64,000 nucleotides of DNA from Durusdinium trenchii (GCA_963970005.1 CAXAMN010001436.1:324128-388127), one strand, 5' to 3'. Positions 1 to 8,684 are shown, counted from the stretch's first letter. Program-made: numbers and translations. Notes: a model not told the origin generated them from the letters alone.

Positions 1-1485
1 GCAGTTGCCCCTTCTTATGGCAATCCCACCACATGGACGACGGTAACCCCTACTCAACCACAATTCACACTGCCACAACCCACGTTTCAACCACCGGCAC
101 CACCCCCGTCTTACCTTGTGCAACCAATGCACCACTCCCCCTCCCCAGATCAAGCCACCGCTACACCGATTCAACCTGCCCCCCCACCTCAGCAAATGCT
201 CTCACCTACTACTACAATTGAACCCCAATGGCACATGCCACAAGGGGTCTGGCAGCCTTATTCAGCATTTCCACCGGTTACACAACCTGTGCATCCACCT
301 CCATCACAACCTCAATTAGCCCTCAGTGACTCACCACAGATTCCACCACCACCCCAGTCACTGGACCCCACCACTCCAGCTCCCAATCAAACAACCACTG
401 CCACCGGCTCACTACCTTCTCCATCACCTTCCATCGCATCGGCCCCACCAGCCACAGTGGCCCCAGAACCCATCACTGCCATACCAGACAACACAGCTTC
501 ACCCGTCCCACCATCTCCACATCCACCTCACAGCAGTCGCCGCCACCACCACCGAGGCCGGCGCAAGAGCGACCATCACAGACGCGGCCGCCACAGACAT
601 CGCCGCCGCCGGAGACATCGCCATCACTCCAAATCCACTAGACATCACAGTTCCTCTTGGCGACGTCGCTCGCCAACCACATCCACTTACTCCCACTCCT
701 CCACACCTTCCCGCAGCCGCTCCAGACAACCCATCGATCTACGTCCCAATACCGATGCCTCCACAGCAGACAACACGAACACGGACACTTCCAAATTTCC
801 ACCAACGATCCGTAGACCACCCAACCGACGGCGACCTTCACCAACATTTCCAACTTTACCACCAAAACAGCAGATTCTTGCCTGGCTCGATTTCCATGCC
901 AACCAGCTCGATGCCTCCAACCGCCCTCAACACCAATACCTTGCCAACCTCCTGTTTGACAGCAACATCACATACAAAGAACTCAACGACTTTCGACAAT
1001 ACACTTATGTCAAGTGGAATGAAATGAACCGCTCATCAATGGGATCATTCCAATACCACGCCATCTCACTACCTTTCCTCCACACCAAAGCCACCCATCC
1101 CACACCACCGCCCGTTTCCCGTGCCACTTCCACCCACAGGGAAGTTGCGCACATCAACGCCGGCCACACAGGCCCTGTTGGCAACATCACAAACATTCTA
1201 CGACAAGGGCGCTTCCTCCCTAGCACACTCCACTTTGCCAACTATCCTGGCTTTTTTACGTTCGTCTTTCAAACACAGCCCACAGCCAGGAGCACCTGCT
1301 GCCTCAGCCTCTGCACCCCCGCCGCCACCCCACATTCCTTCACCCAAACCACCACTTCAAGACTCCTGGCACCAAACAGAGCAACATTGGGATGCCAACA
1401 CACTTCACGGCCATCAGCTCTACAAAACAATCCAATCCACCCAATGGTCGCGCAAAGCCGGAATTGCCGGCCTTCCAACTTTTGA
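1..1485 (+). pseudogene. Upstream retroelement ORF, Pro-rich then Arg/His/Ser-rich
   Basis: The frame is open from the first base of the window, so the true start lies outside. The product begins with about 170 residues rich in Pro, Thr, Gln and Ser, followed by a basic stretch around 530-720 dominated by Arg, His and Ser. This suggests nucleic-acid binding by composition only. A more globular part follows at about 840-1090 (it includes QQILAWLDFHANQLDAS). After about 1120 the neighbouring frame reads better, so the last 360 bases are probably out-of-frame reading after a frameshift. It could be a separate ORF1 or the N-terminus of the RT polyprotein. I do not recognise a named domain. Confidence 0.5.
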
Positions 1486-1792
1486 CATTTTTCCTTGGCA
1501 ACTTGCTTACCACAGCACCTCAGAGTTCACAGCCCGTACTCTCAGCCATGGGAAATACACCGGATTCATTGCCACCAGGAGTGTGGCGGAATCTGTTTTC
1601 GTCACACACCTCCTCCAGGAGGTCAGGGAGAAACGCCTGGACCTGGACGGCATTGCCGAAACCCTCCACACCAAACAAGGCACCGAAGTCCCCAGCAAAA
1701 CCACCCAAGCACGGGCTTTCCACGCCCCATACGAACTTGCCCGCGCCAAACAGAATCCTGGGCAATCCTCTCACTCCTGTCAAGAGCGCTAG
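1121..1792 (+). pseudogene. Continuation of the upstream retroelement ORF in a second frame
   Basis: This frame takes over from the preceding one near 1100-1130 (a +1 shift) and stays open to a TAG at 1790. It has a Pro/Ala-rich linker near 1290-1345, then about 130 residues with ordinary globular composition (WSRKAGIAGLPTFDIFPWQL, then HLLQEVREKRLDLDGIAETL). It sits directly upstream of the nuclease/RT ORF on the same strand and has the same C-rich base composition, so I read it as part of the same element. Function is unknown. Confidence 0.45.
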
Positions 1793-1893
1793 CCACGCCA
1801 CCGGCTCTGGCGTACCATCCCATCCACCAACTCCACCTACCTCCAAGCCACCAGTGTTGGCAGATGTCCTGCAACCTCCACACCCAACATTGA

Positions 1894-2133
1894 AGGACGA
1901 CGCCCCATGACAGCTGGACCAATGCTGATATCCAACAGTGGGTCACTACTTTCGAACCCACTGTCCAGGAGGCCGCCAATGAAGTCCTCCGTTTGCTACA
2001 AACAAGTAAAGTCACTACCCAGCAATTAAAAGACGCAGCAACCCGCTACGGCCTCCCACTCGGCCACATCAATCGTCTCCCTATTCGCAGTTTGCGACAC
2101 TTGGTAAGTGTGGGAGCAGCAATTGGTTGCTGA
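1894..2133 (+). pseudogene. Short open stretch just before the nuclease/RT ORF, ends in TGA
   Basis: This is in the same frame as the ORF at 2140 and separated from it only by the TGA at 2131. It reads as a helical, protein-like segment (WVTTFEPTVQEAANEVLRLL and TQQLKDAATRYGLPLGHINR). The simplest view is that the two were once one polypeptide and the TGA is a nonsense mutation. A consensus-like GTAAGT lies at 2104-2109, so a small intron removing the TGA is possible, but the AG sites checked at 2147, 2153 and 2162 do not keep the frame. Confidence 0.45.
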
Positions 2134-2139
2134 CTCGCT

Positions 2140-4815
2140 ATGCTCAGCCAACAGCAACCCAGCCACCACACTATGCAACAACTCTTCCACCTCCACCGCG
2201 CTCTATCCATTTTGATCCACCACACACAATACATCGAACGTGCAGAAGCCATTTTTGCAACAGGTCTCATTCACATCACCCTGCTCTTTGCCTACCCGTC
2301 CACAACACATCGATCTCAACAATGGAGAAACCGTTTCCGACAGCTCCACATCCTTCCCAATACCTACCACTACCACAACTTTCTTTCCCAGAATTCCGTC
2401 TACATCAAACTCCACTTCAACCCCATTCCCCCCCAGCGCTGTTACCACCAGCATGGCCATTTCTACGTCGGCTCAACAGCCATTGGCATCCCTCATAGAG
2501 AGCACAACCGCCGCGCCAAGCTCAAACAACTCCAGAACAACATTCCTATTTCAGCCGAACTATCTTTACGCTACTGGCACTCCCACAACAACATTCGCCA
2601 CTACACAACCATCCAGCTCACGTCCCACGACACCTACGATCAAGCCTGGATCCAGGAACACCACCACATTGCCAATTGGATGCCCACACTCAACTGGCCG
2701 TTCATCTCCCAACACCTCAAGCTCAAGGCCCAGGGATGGCAATTCACCAAACATCGCGCACATTTCTACTCCAGACTAGCCACCCACAAACGCCTCTTCC
2801 GACGACTGAGGCAACGCCAACACACCCTCCGCGAACCCCATCTTTACACTTCCACCAAACATCACGCTCTCACACTTCTTCGTGACCTCACCAAACACAC
2901 CGCAGCCTCCTTTGACGCAGCCAAACAACTGCGAAGTGGCCGACACACGGACTTAGAAGTCTATGCCATCCGGCGTACGGCCGCCAACCTTGAAGAACCA
3001 GGCCGCAGCAGAGCCCTCCACATCATCAACAAAGCCCTTCTCTATCGCAATCTTACACCACCCAAACCCAACATTCCGCTCACAGTGCCTTTCCTGGCGC
3101 ACGAAGACTTTACCAAACACTGTCAACAATGGCTCCGTACCACCATCCAACAGCACAAACATTTAGCCATCCCCCTCCACCTTCCCTCCCATCGCATCCG
3201 TGAAGCAGCACACAAGACTCTACGATCTCAGCTCCACAATCACAGGACCTGGGAAGACACTCTCCACTCGCCACCAGATTCAGCAGATCTCCCTTGTGCG
3301 TGCGACCACCTTCGCACTCTCCTCCATGACCCTAACACCCCTACCACCAATGGCCACTACATCCTCACCTTGGACCAACTACAACTTCCACCACATCTCA
3401 CCATTTTCCTCAACGCCAACATGAACAGCGCTTATTACCCCAGCAAGGCCCGCTACTTCCTCACCTTCCAGCAAGCTTACACGAAGTGGCTCAAAATTCA
3501 AGGGCTACCACCATTCCTCGTCCAGCACTTGGAACCGTTCCTTACACACCAATGGCGCCTCCACAACGCTCATCTCCAACACCAACCCCGTTTCACCGCT
3601 CGCCTGCTCCGACAACTCCAGGAACTTCTCGGCCCACATACAGTACTTCACCATGCTGACCATGAACTACAACAACTCCGACTGTTCTGCCCTCGTCAAT
3701 ATTTCACCGGAGCTCTGAACACACGGCAATCCCCAGAACTTTTTGAACCACTTCCATATCTCACAGCCGCCAACATCCACGACCACCTCAAAGCCACGGT
3801 TCCACCCATCCTCCGCACACGCTACAAGTGGGGATTCCGCAAGGTTTTCAACATTCCCTACGGAGTGGTTCACCTCAAGGAGAAAAAGCACTGGCAAAAG
3901 GGCCGCACCATTATTTCCTACTTCCGTTCACTCACAGGCAACCTCCTACGTATTACCAGCCGTGCCCTCGACATTATACTTCAACACCTTTACCCACAAC
4001 ATCCAGGGCAGCTCTCCATCCCACAACTATGGCACCACTTCCACAGCTACCTCACTCAAACACCGGCAGACATCTCCCTCCACGCTACCAACGACGACCT
4101 GGTGGGCTTCTTCAACTCGGTCCCCCAACACCGACTGATCGATGCAGTCCACTCCATGATACAGCACTGGCAACAACAACAATCCACCCACACTCTCACT
4201 GTGGATGTTCAAGCCACCGGCGATCCCTTCCACCACTCCCACATCGGCAGACACCACCAAAAACACCCCACACAACGCACCATCCAGACCTCCGACATCA
4301 CCACTATCGTCGCTTATGCACTCAACACCTGCATTTTCCGGGCTTGCAATAACACTTACAAACAAATCCGAGGAGCTGGGATTGGCTCCCAACTCTCTCC
4401 AGCCCTCTGCAATGTCGCCATCACCCTCATTGAACACTCCTGGCACCGGGTCCACAACAACCTCCTGCAACACACAGACTTGCACGTTGCTTACTACCGT
4501 TACGTTGACAACCGCTTCATTGTCCACAATGAGCACTTCCTCCACCACCCAGCCATTCAAACCCTTGTCCACCACAATTTCTTCGGGGACCCAGTGGAAC
4601 TGGAACCTGTCCATGACTTTCACCTGGGGTTCAACATTGACCTCCAACAACGCACCATCACCTACATACAACCTTATCCCAACCCTGGAAAATCAGGGAT
4701 GCCACCACAGCCGGGAGCCGGCGCTTGGCTCTGTCAGGCCTTCAATCCAGACTCCACACTATCCACAAATACACCTTTCCACCCTCCAGCGCTGAAGTTG
4801 CTGCCGCCGAGCTAG
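2140..4815 (+). CDS. GIY-YIG nuclease / reverse transcriptase of a Penelope-like element
   Basis: An 891-residue product, predicted to copy element RNA into DNA and nick the target. Residues about 100-185 look like a GIY-YIG nuclease: GHFYVGST at 106-113, then R120, H122 and R124, a Glu at 173 and a closing PTLN at 182-185. A possible metal-binding CACDH with a further His lies at 386-396. RT motifs follow: motif 1/2-like IPYGVVHLKEKKHWQKGRT at about 572-590, motif A NDDLVGFFNSVP at 651-662, motif B GAGIGSQLSP at 745-754 and motif C YVDN at 788-791. The second Asp of the usual YxDD is Asn, which may weaken or alter catalysis. ATG 2140 is the first Met after an in-frame TGA, so the native N-terminus may lie further upstream. 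The thumb continues in the -1 frame. The family call is fairly secure, the subfamily less so. Confidence 0.82.
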   Translation: MLSQQQPSHHTMQQLFHLHRALSILIHHTQYIERAEAIFATGLIHITLLFAYPSTTHRSQQWRNRFRQLHILPNTYHYHNFLSQNSVYIKLHFNPIPPQRCYHQHGHFYVGSTAIGIPHREHNRRAKLKQLQNNIPISAELSLRYWHSHNNIRHYTTIQLTSHDTYDQAWIQEHHHIANWMPTLNWPFISQHLKLKAQGWQFTKHRAHFYSRLATHKRLFRRLRQRQHTLREPHLYTSTKHHALTLLRDLTKHTAASFDAAKQLRSGRHTDLEVYAIRRTAANLEEPGRSRALHIINKALLYRNLTPPKPNIPLTVPFLAHEDFTKHCQQWLRTTIQQHKHLAIPLHLPSHRIREAAHKTLRSQLHNHRTWEDTLHSPPDSADLPCACDHLRTLLHDPNTPTTNGHYILTLDQLQLPPHLTIFLNANMNSAYYPSKARYFLTFQQAYTKWLKIQGLPPFLVQHLEPFLTHQWRLHNAHLQHQPRFTARLLRQLQELLGPHTVLHHADHELQQLRLFCPRQYFTGALNTRQSPELFEPLPYLTAANIHDHLKATVPPILRTRYKWGFRKVFNIPYGVVHLKEKKHWQKGRTIISYFRSLTGNLLRITSRALDIILQHLYPQHPGQLSIPQLWHHFHSYLTQTPADISLHATNDDLVGFFNSVPQHRLIDAVHSMIQHWQQQQSTHTLTVDVQATGDPFHHSHIGRHHQKHPTQRTIQTSDITTIVAYALNTCIFRACNNTYKQIRGAGIGSQLSPALCNVAITLIEHSWHRVHNNLLQHTDLHVAYYRYVDNRFIVHNEHFLHHPAIQTLVHHNFFGDPVELEPVHDFHLGFNIDLQQRTITYIQPYPNPGKSGMPPQPGAGAWLCQAFNPDSTLSTNTPFHPPALKLLPPS

Positions 4816-4931
4816 TGAGGCTCTATGTCCAAAAAGGACACAACCACCAAGCCTGCCACCGGTCTTTGAAAAAGCGCCGACGACGGCGACCTGTGTGCGT
4901 CGCCCCCTGGTCAAAGGGTTACCTTTCATGA
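4683..4931 (+). pseudogene. RT C-terminal (thumb-like) region, frameshifted
   Basis: From about 4683 the -1 frame reads as a sensible continuation of the RT. It contains AGSRRLALSGLQSRLHTI, then KYTFP, a helical AEVAAAELVRLYVQKGH and a basic KKRRRRR tail, and stops at TGA 4929. The parent frame over the same bases becomes low-complexity and stops at 4815. No canonical slippery heptamer in the right phase was found near 4676-4690, so an indel or assembly error is more likely than programmed frameshifting. Confidence 0.6.
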
Positions 4932-4949
4932 CATCCACTGCCACCTGTT

Positions 4950-5113
4950 TCACCAGCAGCAGGGGGACCATCTCGCTGCTGACCTGGTCTAACAAAGCTA
5001 GGCAGCGAGATGGGAAGCACCAAAGGACGCTTTGGTGTGTACCTGCCACACAACTTTTGCACAAGCTGTCCACCCTACTCTTCCACGATTTGATTCATGG
5101 TTCTTCATGTATT
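4950..5113 (+). repeat. 3' structured unit, copy 1
   Basis: First of three copies of a non-coding unit after the RT. It has a perfect 11-bp stem, CATCTCGCTGC (4969-4979) with GCAGCGAGATG (5002-5012), and downstream a second hairpin made of CACCAAAG, GACG and CTTTGGTG. This copy lacks the four bases AGGC present in the other two, so the possible extra helix GACCAGG/CCTGGTC is reduced here to GACC/GGTC. Confidence 0.75.
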
Positions 5114-5273
5114 CCACCCCACAAACAGGTTTCAGCCGCTTGTGAACTGCAGCCAGCCGCGCGAGTGAAACATTTTTCAACAATTCAAGTCACCGGACTC
5201 TTTCGCCTTGCCGTTCCACCACTTTCCTTCTCAACGTGGGAATCGAGATAACTGAATACAATTGTCAGAGTGT
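5114..5273 (+). repeat. Tail segment between structured units, repeated at 5687-5852
   Basis: This ends in AACTGAATACAATTGTCAGA followed by GTGTG. The same 25 bases recur at 5828-5852, and the flanking sequence (Phe/Pro-coding-like TTTCGCC..CTTCTC) is clearly related though diverged. The element's 3' region is therefore present twice in tandem, which Penelope-like elements often show. Confidence 0.6.
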
Positions 5274-5296
5274 GCCACCCCCTGTATCTAAGGGTT

Positions 5297-5483
5297 CCAC
5301 CTTTGTAACTAAGAGTTTGAATGCAGGGGGACCAGGCATCTCGCTGCTGACCTGGTCTAACAAAGCTAGGCAGCGAGATGGGAAGCACCAAAAGACGCTT
5401 TGGTGTGTACCTGCCCAACTTTTGCAAAAGCTGTCCAATCCGCCTTGTTTGATTCATGGTGGTTGCATGTTTCCTCCCATAAA
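5297..5483 (+). repeat. 3' structured unit, copy 2
   Basis: Near-identical to copy 3 over its whole length. Possible helices are GACCAGG (5330-5336) with CCTGGTC (5351-5357), CATCTCGCTGC (5337-5347) with GCAGCGAGATG (5370-5380), and CACCAAA (5386-5392) with TTTGGTG (5399-5405). The first two interleave, so together they would form an H-type pseudoknot. The copy runs into the N gap. Confidence 0.8.
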
Positions 5484-5493
5484 NNNNNNNNNN
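5484..5493. other. Assembly gap (10 N)
   Basis: Ten N characters sit exactly between two near-identical repeat units. The true number of units and the true gap length are therefore unknown. Confidence 0.99.
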
Positions 5494-5686
5494 TCCACCT
5501 TTGTAACTAAGAGTTTTGAATGCAGGGGGACCAGGCATCTCGCTGCTGACCTGGTCTAACAAAGCTAGGCAGCGAGATGGGAAGCACCAAAGGACGCTTT
5601 GGTGTGTACCTGCCACAACTTTTGCAAAAGCTGTCCACTCCGCCTTGTTTGATTCATGGTGGTTGCATGTTTCCTCCCATAAACCT
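5494..5686 (+). repeat. 3' structured unit, copy 3
   Basis: This begins TCCACCTTTGTAACTAAGAG like copy 2 and keeps all three pairings: GACCAGG 5529-5535 with CCTGGTC 5550-5556, CATCTCGCTGC 5536-5546 with GCAGCGAGATG 5569-5579, and the CACCAAAG/CTTTGGTG hairpin. It is followed by the diverged tail 5687-5852. Confidence 0.8.
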
Positions 5687-5860
5687 TTTCCCCGCAGCTG
5701 AGCTCGTCACCGCATCACCTGTACAGATCGATTTTGCGACCACTTGGAAACAATGTTCAACAAGACTTTTGCGCTGACTTTTCCACCTTGCGGTTCTTCG
5801 CCTTTCTTCTCATCGTGGTAACTGAGTTAACTGAATACAATTGTCAGAGTGTGTTTTTTG

Positions 5861-7037
5861 TGGCTATGACGTGGTATTATTTATGGTTCTTGTATGTTTC
5901 TTGGCAAAGCACTCTCTAGGTTCGCGCTGTGGTGTGAATCTCTTTCAATCACAAGAAGCATCCGCATGATCTCTTGGCTTTCCTTGACTTGAGCCAACAC
6001 CAAACGCCACATCTCCGGCGTTTTGCAGTATGGGGACGTGGATGAAGCCGCCTCGCTGATTCAAAAGGGGTGTGCCACTGAGTCGGTAGTCACCATGAGT
6101 CACCTGACGGTCAGCCGAGGCATCAGACACATTAAAGATATTAAAGGTATTGTTCAGAGGATGGTTTGAAGCGTTCACGGATGGCGTGGACAAAAGTGTT
6201 TTGATGTGTTTTCATGGGACATGTTTGTCAAGTGGCAGCTTGCCTGAGAAGTAGCTTTCAGTGGAGGTTCTCGGTTATGGTGTTTTCTGAGCTGCTTTCT
6301 TGTTTGATCCTCCAATGAGCAAGCATGCAATGACAAAGCATGCGAAGCCGGATTAGGATGTAAGTTCAATCCAGTGTCGTCCAGAGAGCATGGGGAATAT
6401 GGGAAACTGACCAGTTCACAGAGACATTGGTGGCGTTGTCAGAAGAGGCGTGGAAAAGGTTCAAAAACCCGCCGAGGCATGCGAGTCCCGAGGTTGACCC
6501 GCTCTTAACGTGTGGGAGGAAGGGGTTTGGACGGCTGGCTTTGGCCCCACAAGTGAAAGCACCTGAGCTGAGCATCCAACAAGGCAAACAGCAAAGGAAG
6601 AAACCAAAAGAAAACAATGAGAAGGAACAACCGCGTTCTTGTCAAGGTGAGAATTTGTTCAATCTTCTTGACAAAGTGAGGAATCAAAGGATGTGGTGGA
6701 GGGCAAAGTAGTCCGCAGAGATGGATCCCACTTCTTCGATGGGTGTTAAAATGATGCAAACCGCTGAGCGGTCCCATTCTCGCGAGGGCAAGGCAATGTG
6801 CCACACTTTGCCACGCAACTTGTTTGATCCCAAAAAGATCCAAAAAGAACATTGGGTCCAGTCTATGGCTGGCTTTCAAAAATTGTACTTTATGTCGTTT
6901 AAAGGCATTTGAGTTGAACCGCTTTACTGAATGGGTCCCTAGCGGCCCTAGCAGTCCTGATGAGGATTCAAGTTTGCAAGGTTCTTTTTAAATCCTCCGG
7001 CCCGCGTGTCACTCCTTTGCTCTATTTGTATCAGGGG
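5861..7037. other. Stretch without a confident gene
   Basis: Short open frames exist on both strands (5945-6193 minus, 6427-6711 plus). Their composition is protein-like in places, but I see no domain, no splice-bounded exon and no consistent frame over more than about 80 codons. Some may be remnants of a retrocopied gene. Confidence 0.4.
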
Positions 7038-7148
7038 AATCGCTACTAGTAACAAGGGCGTAAGGCCAGGAGCCCCTAGTAGCGTCCTTTGCTCCTAGTA
7101 GCGATGCCCTTTGCTCCTAGTAGCGTCCTTGCTCCTAGTAGTAGGCAT
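7038..7148. repeat. CTAGTAGC-type dispersed repeat cluster
   Basis: Several copies of GCTCCTAGTAGCGTCCTT and its variants with GATGCCC stand in a row. The same words recur at 14.5, 16.9, 19.9, 21.5, 43.6, 44.5, 48.0 and 48.5 kb. The core CTACTAGTAG is self-complementary, so orientation is ambiguous. Confidence 0.8.
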
Positions 7149-7181
7149 GCAGTGGTCCACAAAGCTCAACTTTCCGAGGCC

Positions 7182-7542
7182 ATGCCACCGACCAACACGA
7201 CGCCCCTCCATGCGGCTTGCCGTGCTGGTGACTTGGACATGGCCAGAGCCTCAGGACTAGGCATTTGGTCCCTCGCGGGAAATCACGATGCCTTGAAGGA
7301 GTCCGCAGCAGTTTCAGTCTGACATGTTGAAAGCTCCATGTACCCCAGCTCACATGGAGTTCCCATGCTCCTTGGTCTTCAAGGAGTCCTTCAAGAACCT
7401 CGCTTAGTCCCCCAAAGCTGAGGTGAACTATTTGCTGTCCGTGCGAGCTGACCCCAACATCAAAGAGGCACTACGCATCATGTCATCACGGCCCTGGTGT
7501 GGCGGCGCCAGTGGCGCCTTGCTTTTTCCCCACCAGGTGTAG
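7182..7542 (+). pseudogene. Ankyrin-repeat gene fragment, broken
   Basis: ATG 7182 opens a frame containing TPLHAACRAGDLDMAR, a textbook ankyrin helix-turn-helix start. In another frame, 7408-7542 reads VNYLLSVRADPN, a typical ankyrin repeat end (LL..RADPN). A TAG at 7405 and a frame change separate the two halves. Either an intron lies between them or, more likely given the in-frame stop, this is a decayed copy. Ankyrin repeats mediate protein-protein binding. The parent protein cannot be told from so little. Confidence 0.65.
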
Positions 7543-7892
7543 GCCTGAGCTTGGCCCTTCTAGGGACACCCGAGGGCCGTTGATTTGTAAGATGCCAGCC
7601 TAGGTACTGCTTTGACGCAAAGCTGTTTAGGGATCTTAGGAGCAGAATGGCTAGAAAGAGGCAGCTTGCCCCATTTTGCAGGAATATGCTATTTCCCAAT
7701 GATTGTTTTACAAACTGTTGGGGGGATAGAAATGGTCGTTGGAGCGATACCTAAACCGATACCGAATGATACCTGGAGCGATACCTCAGAAGTCCAGTGA
7801 TAGCCACCTCCTCATGGGTAAAGCCAAACTCACTAACAAAGAGCTTGTCAAAGGCCTTTGCAATTTAGTTTGTTGGAACAACCGCCTGCATA
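7543..7892. other. Stretch without a recognisable gene
   Basis: No exon-like segment was seen. A short direct repeat of GCGATACCTxAAxCGATACC type lies around 7743-7790. Confidence 0.4.
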
Positions 7893-8160
7893 CACTGGCC
7901 AGATGAAAGTTGCGCTTGTTGATGTTCTGTTGACACTCATGACAACCCTATCCTCCTAGAAGCCTATACCATGAGACAAGGGAAGGTGTGGGCGGTCATT
8001 TGTCACCACGGAAAGCCTATTGTTATTAATAAGTTAAAAGGGTGTGATAATTGACCGTCCCACACCTGCCACGCAAAAAAGACTTGTTAATTCGATCCGC
8101 CGCTGACCTCAAAGTGTTTTGTAAGAAGGCTAACAAGCGTAAACTTTTGTTTGCCTGAAG
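7893..8160 (+). repeat. Repeat block A, copy 1
   Basis: From CACTGGCCAGATGAAAGTTG to GTTTGCCTGAAG. It recurs with high identity and small indels at 9745-10008. It contains no convincing ORF. The two copies flank the B/C blocks and the transposon. Confidence 0.85.
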
Positions 8161-8447
8161 GGCAGCTCAGAGCAAAAATGTAAAAAACATGCATCCGTTC
8201 AACCTCTGCTGTTGTAGCCCAATTGTGGACAAGAGTTATATATATTGTTTATTTCAAAATATCAAACATACATAAATGTATCTACGAAGATTATCTATTT
8301 ATATGTTTTACATATATAGATATGTTTGGTAAATATATATATATATGTGTGTATCTGTAAAGAGGACAGAGTACTTTGTAGATTGACATTTCACTTGAAA
8401 AATAACCAATCAGTTACCTGTCAATGCAACACCCCTTTTTCAACGCA
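8161..8447 (+). repeat. Repeat blocks B and C, copy 1 (uninterrupted)
   Basis: B (8161-8310) begins GGCAGCTCAGAGCAAAAATG and is repeated at 8448-8594. C (8311-8447) ends CAATGCAACACCCC... and is repeated at 9616-9744. In this copy B runs straight into C through ATGTTTTA at 8303-8310, which is the empty target site of the transposon inserted in the second copy. It includes a short TA microsatellite near 8330-8345. Confidence 0.85.
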
Positions 8448-8594
8448 GGGCAGCTCAGAGCAAAAATGTAAAAAACGTGCATCCGTTCAACCTCTGCTGT
8501 TATAGCCCAATTGTGGACAAGCGTTATATATTTTATTTCAAAATATCAAACATACATAAATGTATCTACAAAGATTATTTATTTATATGTTTTA
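8448..8594 (+). repeat. Repeat block B, copy 2 (interrupted by transposon)
   Basis: Near-identical to 8161-8310. It ends at ATGTTTTA (8587-8594), immediately before the left end of the inserted element. Confidence 0.85.
8587..8594. repeat. Target-site duplication, left copy
   Basis: ATGTTTTA directly abuts the left terminal repeat and equals the empty site at 8303-8310. Confidence 0.8.
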
Positions 8595-8659
8595 GGTGTC
8601 ACGCCCACTCGCGACCCGCAGCGGCGCGCGCGTTTGGTGGAAATCATATTTCGGTTGTT

Positions 8660-8684
8660 GGGGGGGGGGGGGGGGGGGGGGGGG
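8660..8684 (+). repeat. Poly-G tract (25 G)
   Basis: An uninterrupted run of 25 G inside the transposon, upstream of the transposase. It is followed by a duplicated TTCAGTTACGTCG. Such a run is unstable, so its length, and hence the frame across it, is unreliable. Confidence 0.9.

Larger units (their letters stand above)
1..5860 (+). mobile_element. Penelope-like retroelement (GIY-YIG + RT), decayed, 5' end outside window
   Basis: The block contains, in order, a Pro/Thr/His-rich and Arg-rich N-terminal region, a GIY-YIG-like nuclease domain, a reverse transcriptase and a tandemly repeated non-coding tail. A GIY-YIG nuclease linked to an RT is the hallmark of Penelope-like elements. In most of them the nuclease is C-terminal; here it is N-terminal, as in the permuted Naiad/Chlamys-type branch. 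The + strand is C-rich (25 C against 11 G in 4201-4260). Frameshifts near 1.1-1.9 kb and 4.68 kb and a TGA at 2131 show decay, unless some come from assembly error. The 3' limit is approximate and the 5' end is not seen. Confidence 0.75.

Noticed and set aside
4676-4690. Programmed -1 frameshift joining the RT frames
   Set aside because: The direction fits, but no X-XXY-YYZ heptamer in the correct phase and no evident downstream pseudoknot was found.
4950-5686. 3' units as HDV-like or hammerhead ribozymes
   Set aside because: Interleaved helices recall HDV, but the P3 hairpin and the conserved C-N-A-A joining are missing, and no CUGANGA..GAAA core is present. Only a structured RNA is claimed.
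5988-5997. CTTGAGCCAA, complement of the last ten bases of the dinoflagellate spliced leader; again at 43317-43326
   Set aside because: Only ten bases match and the rest of the leader (the GCCATTTT part) is absent at both sites. Two such hits in 128 kb of strand are only mildly surprising.
6957-6964. CTGATGAG, like a hammerhead ribozyme core
   Set aside because: No GAAA partner in the right place and no three-stem arrangement can be drawn.
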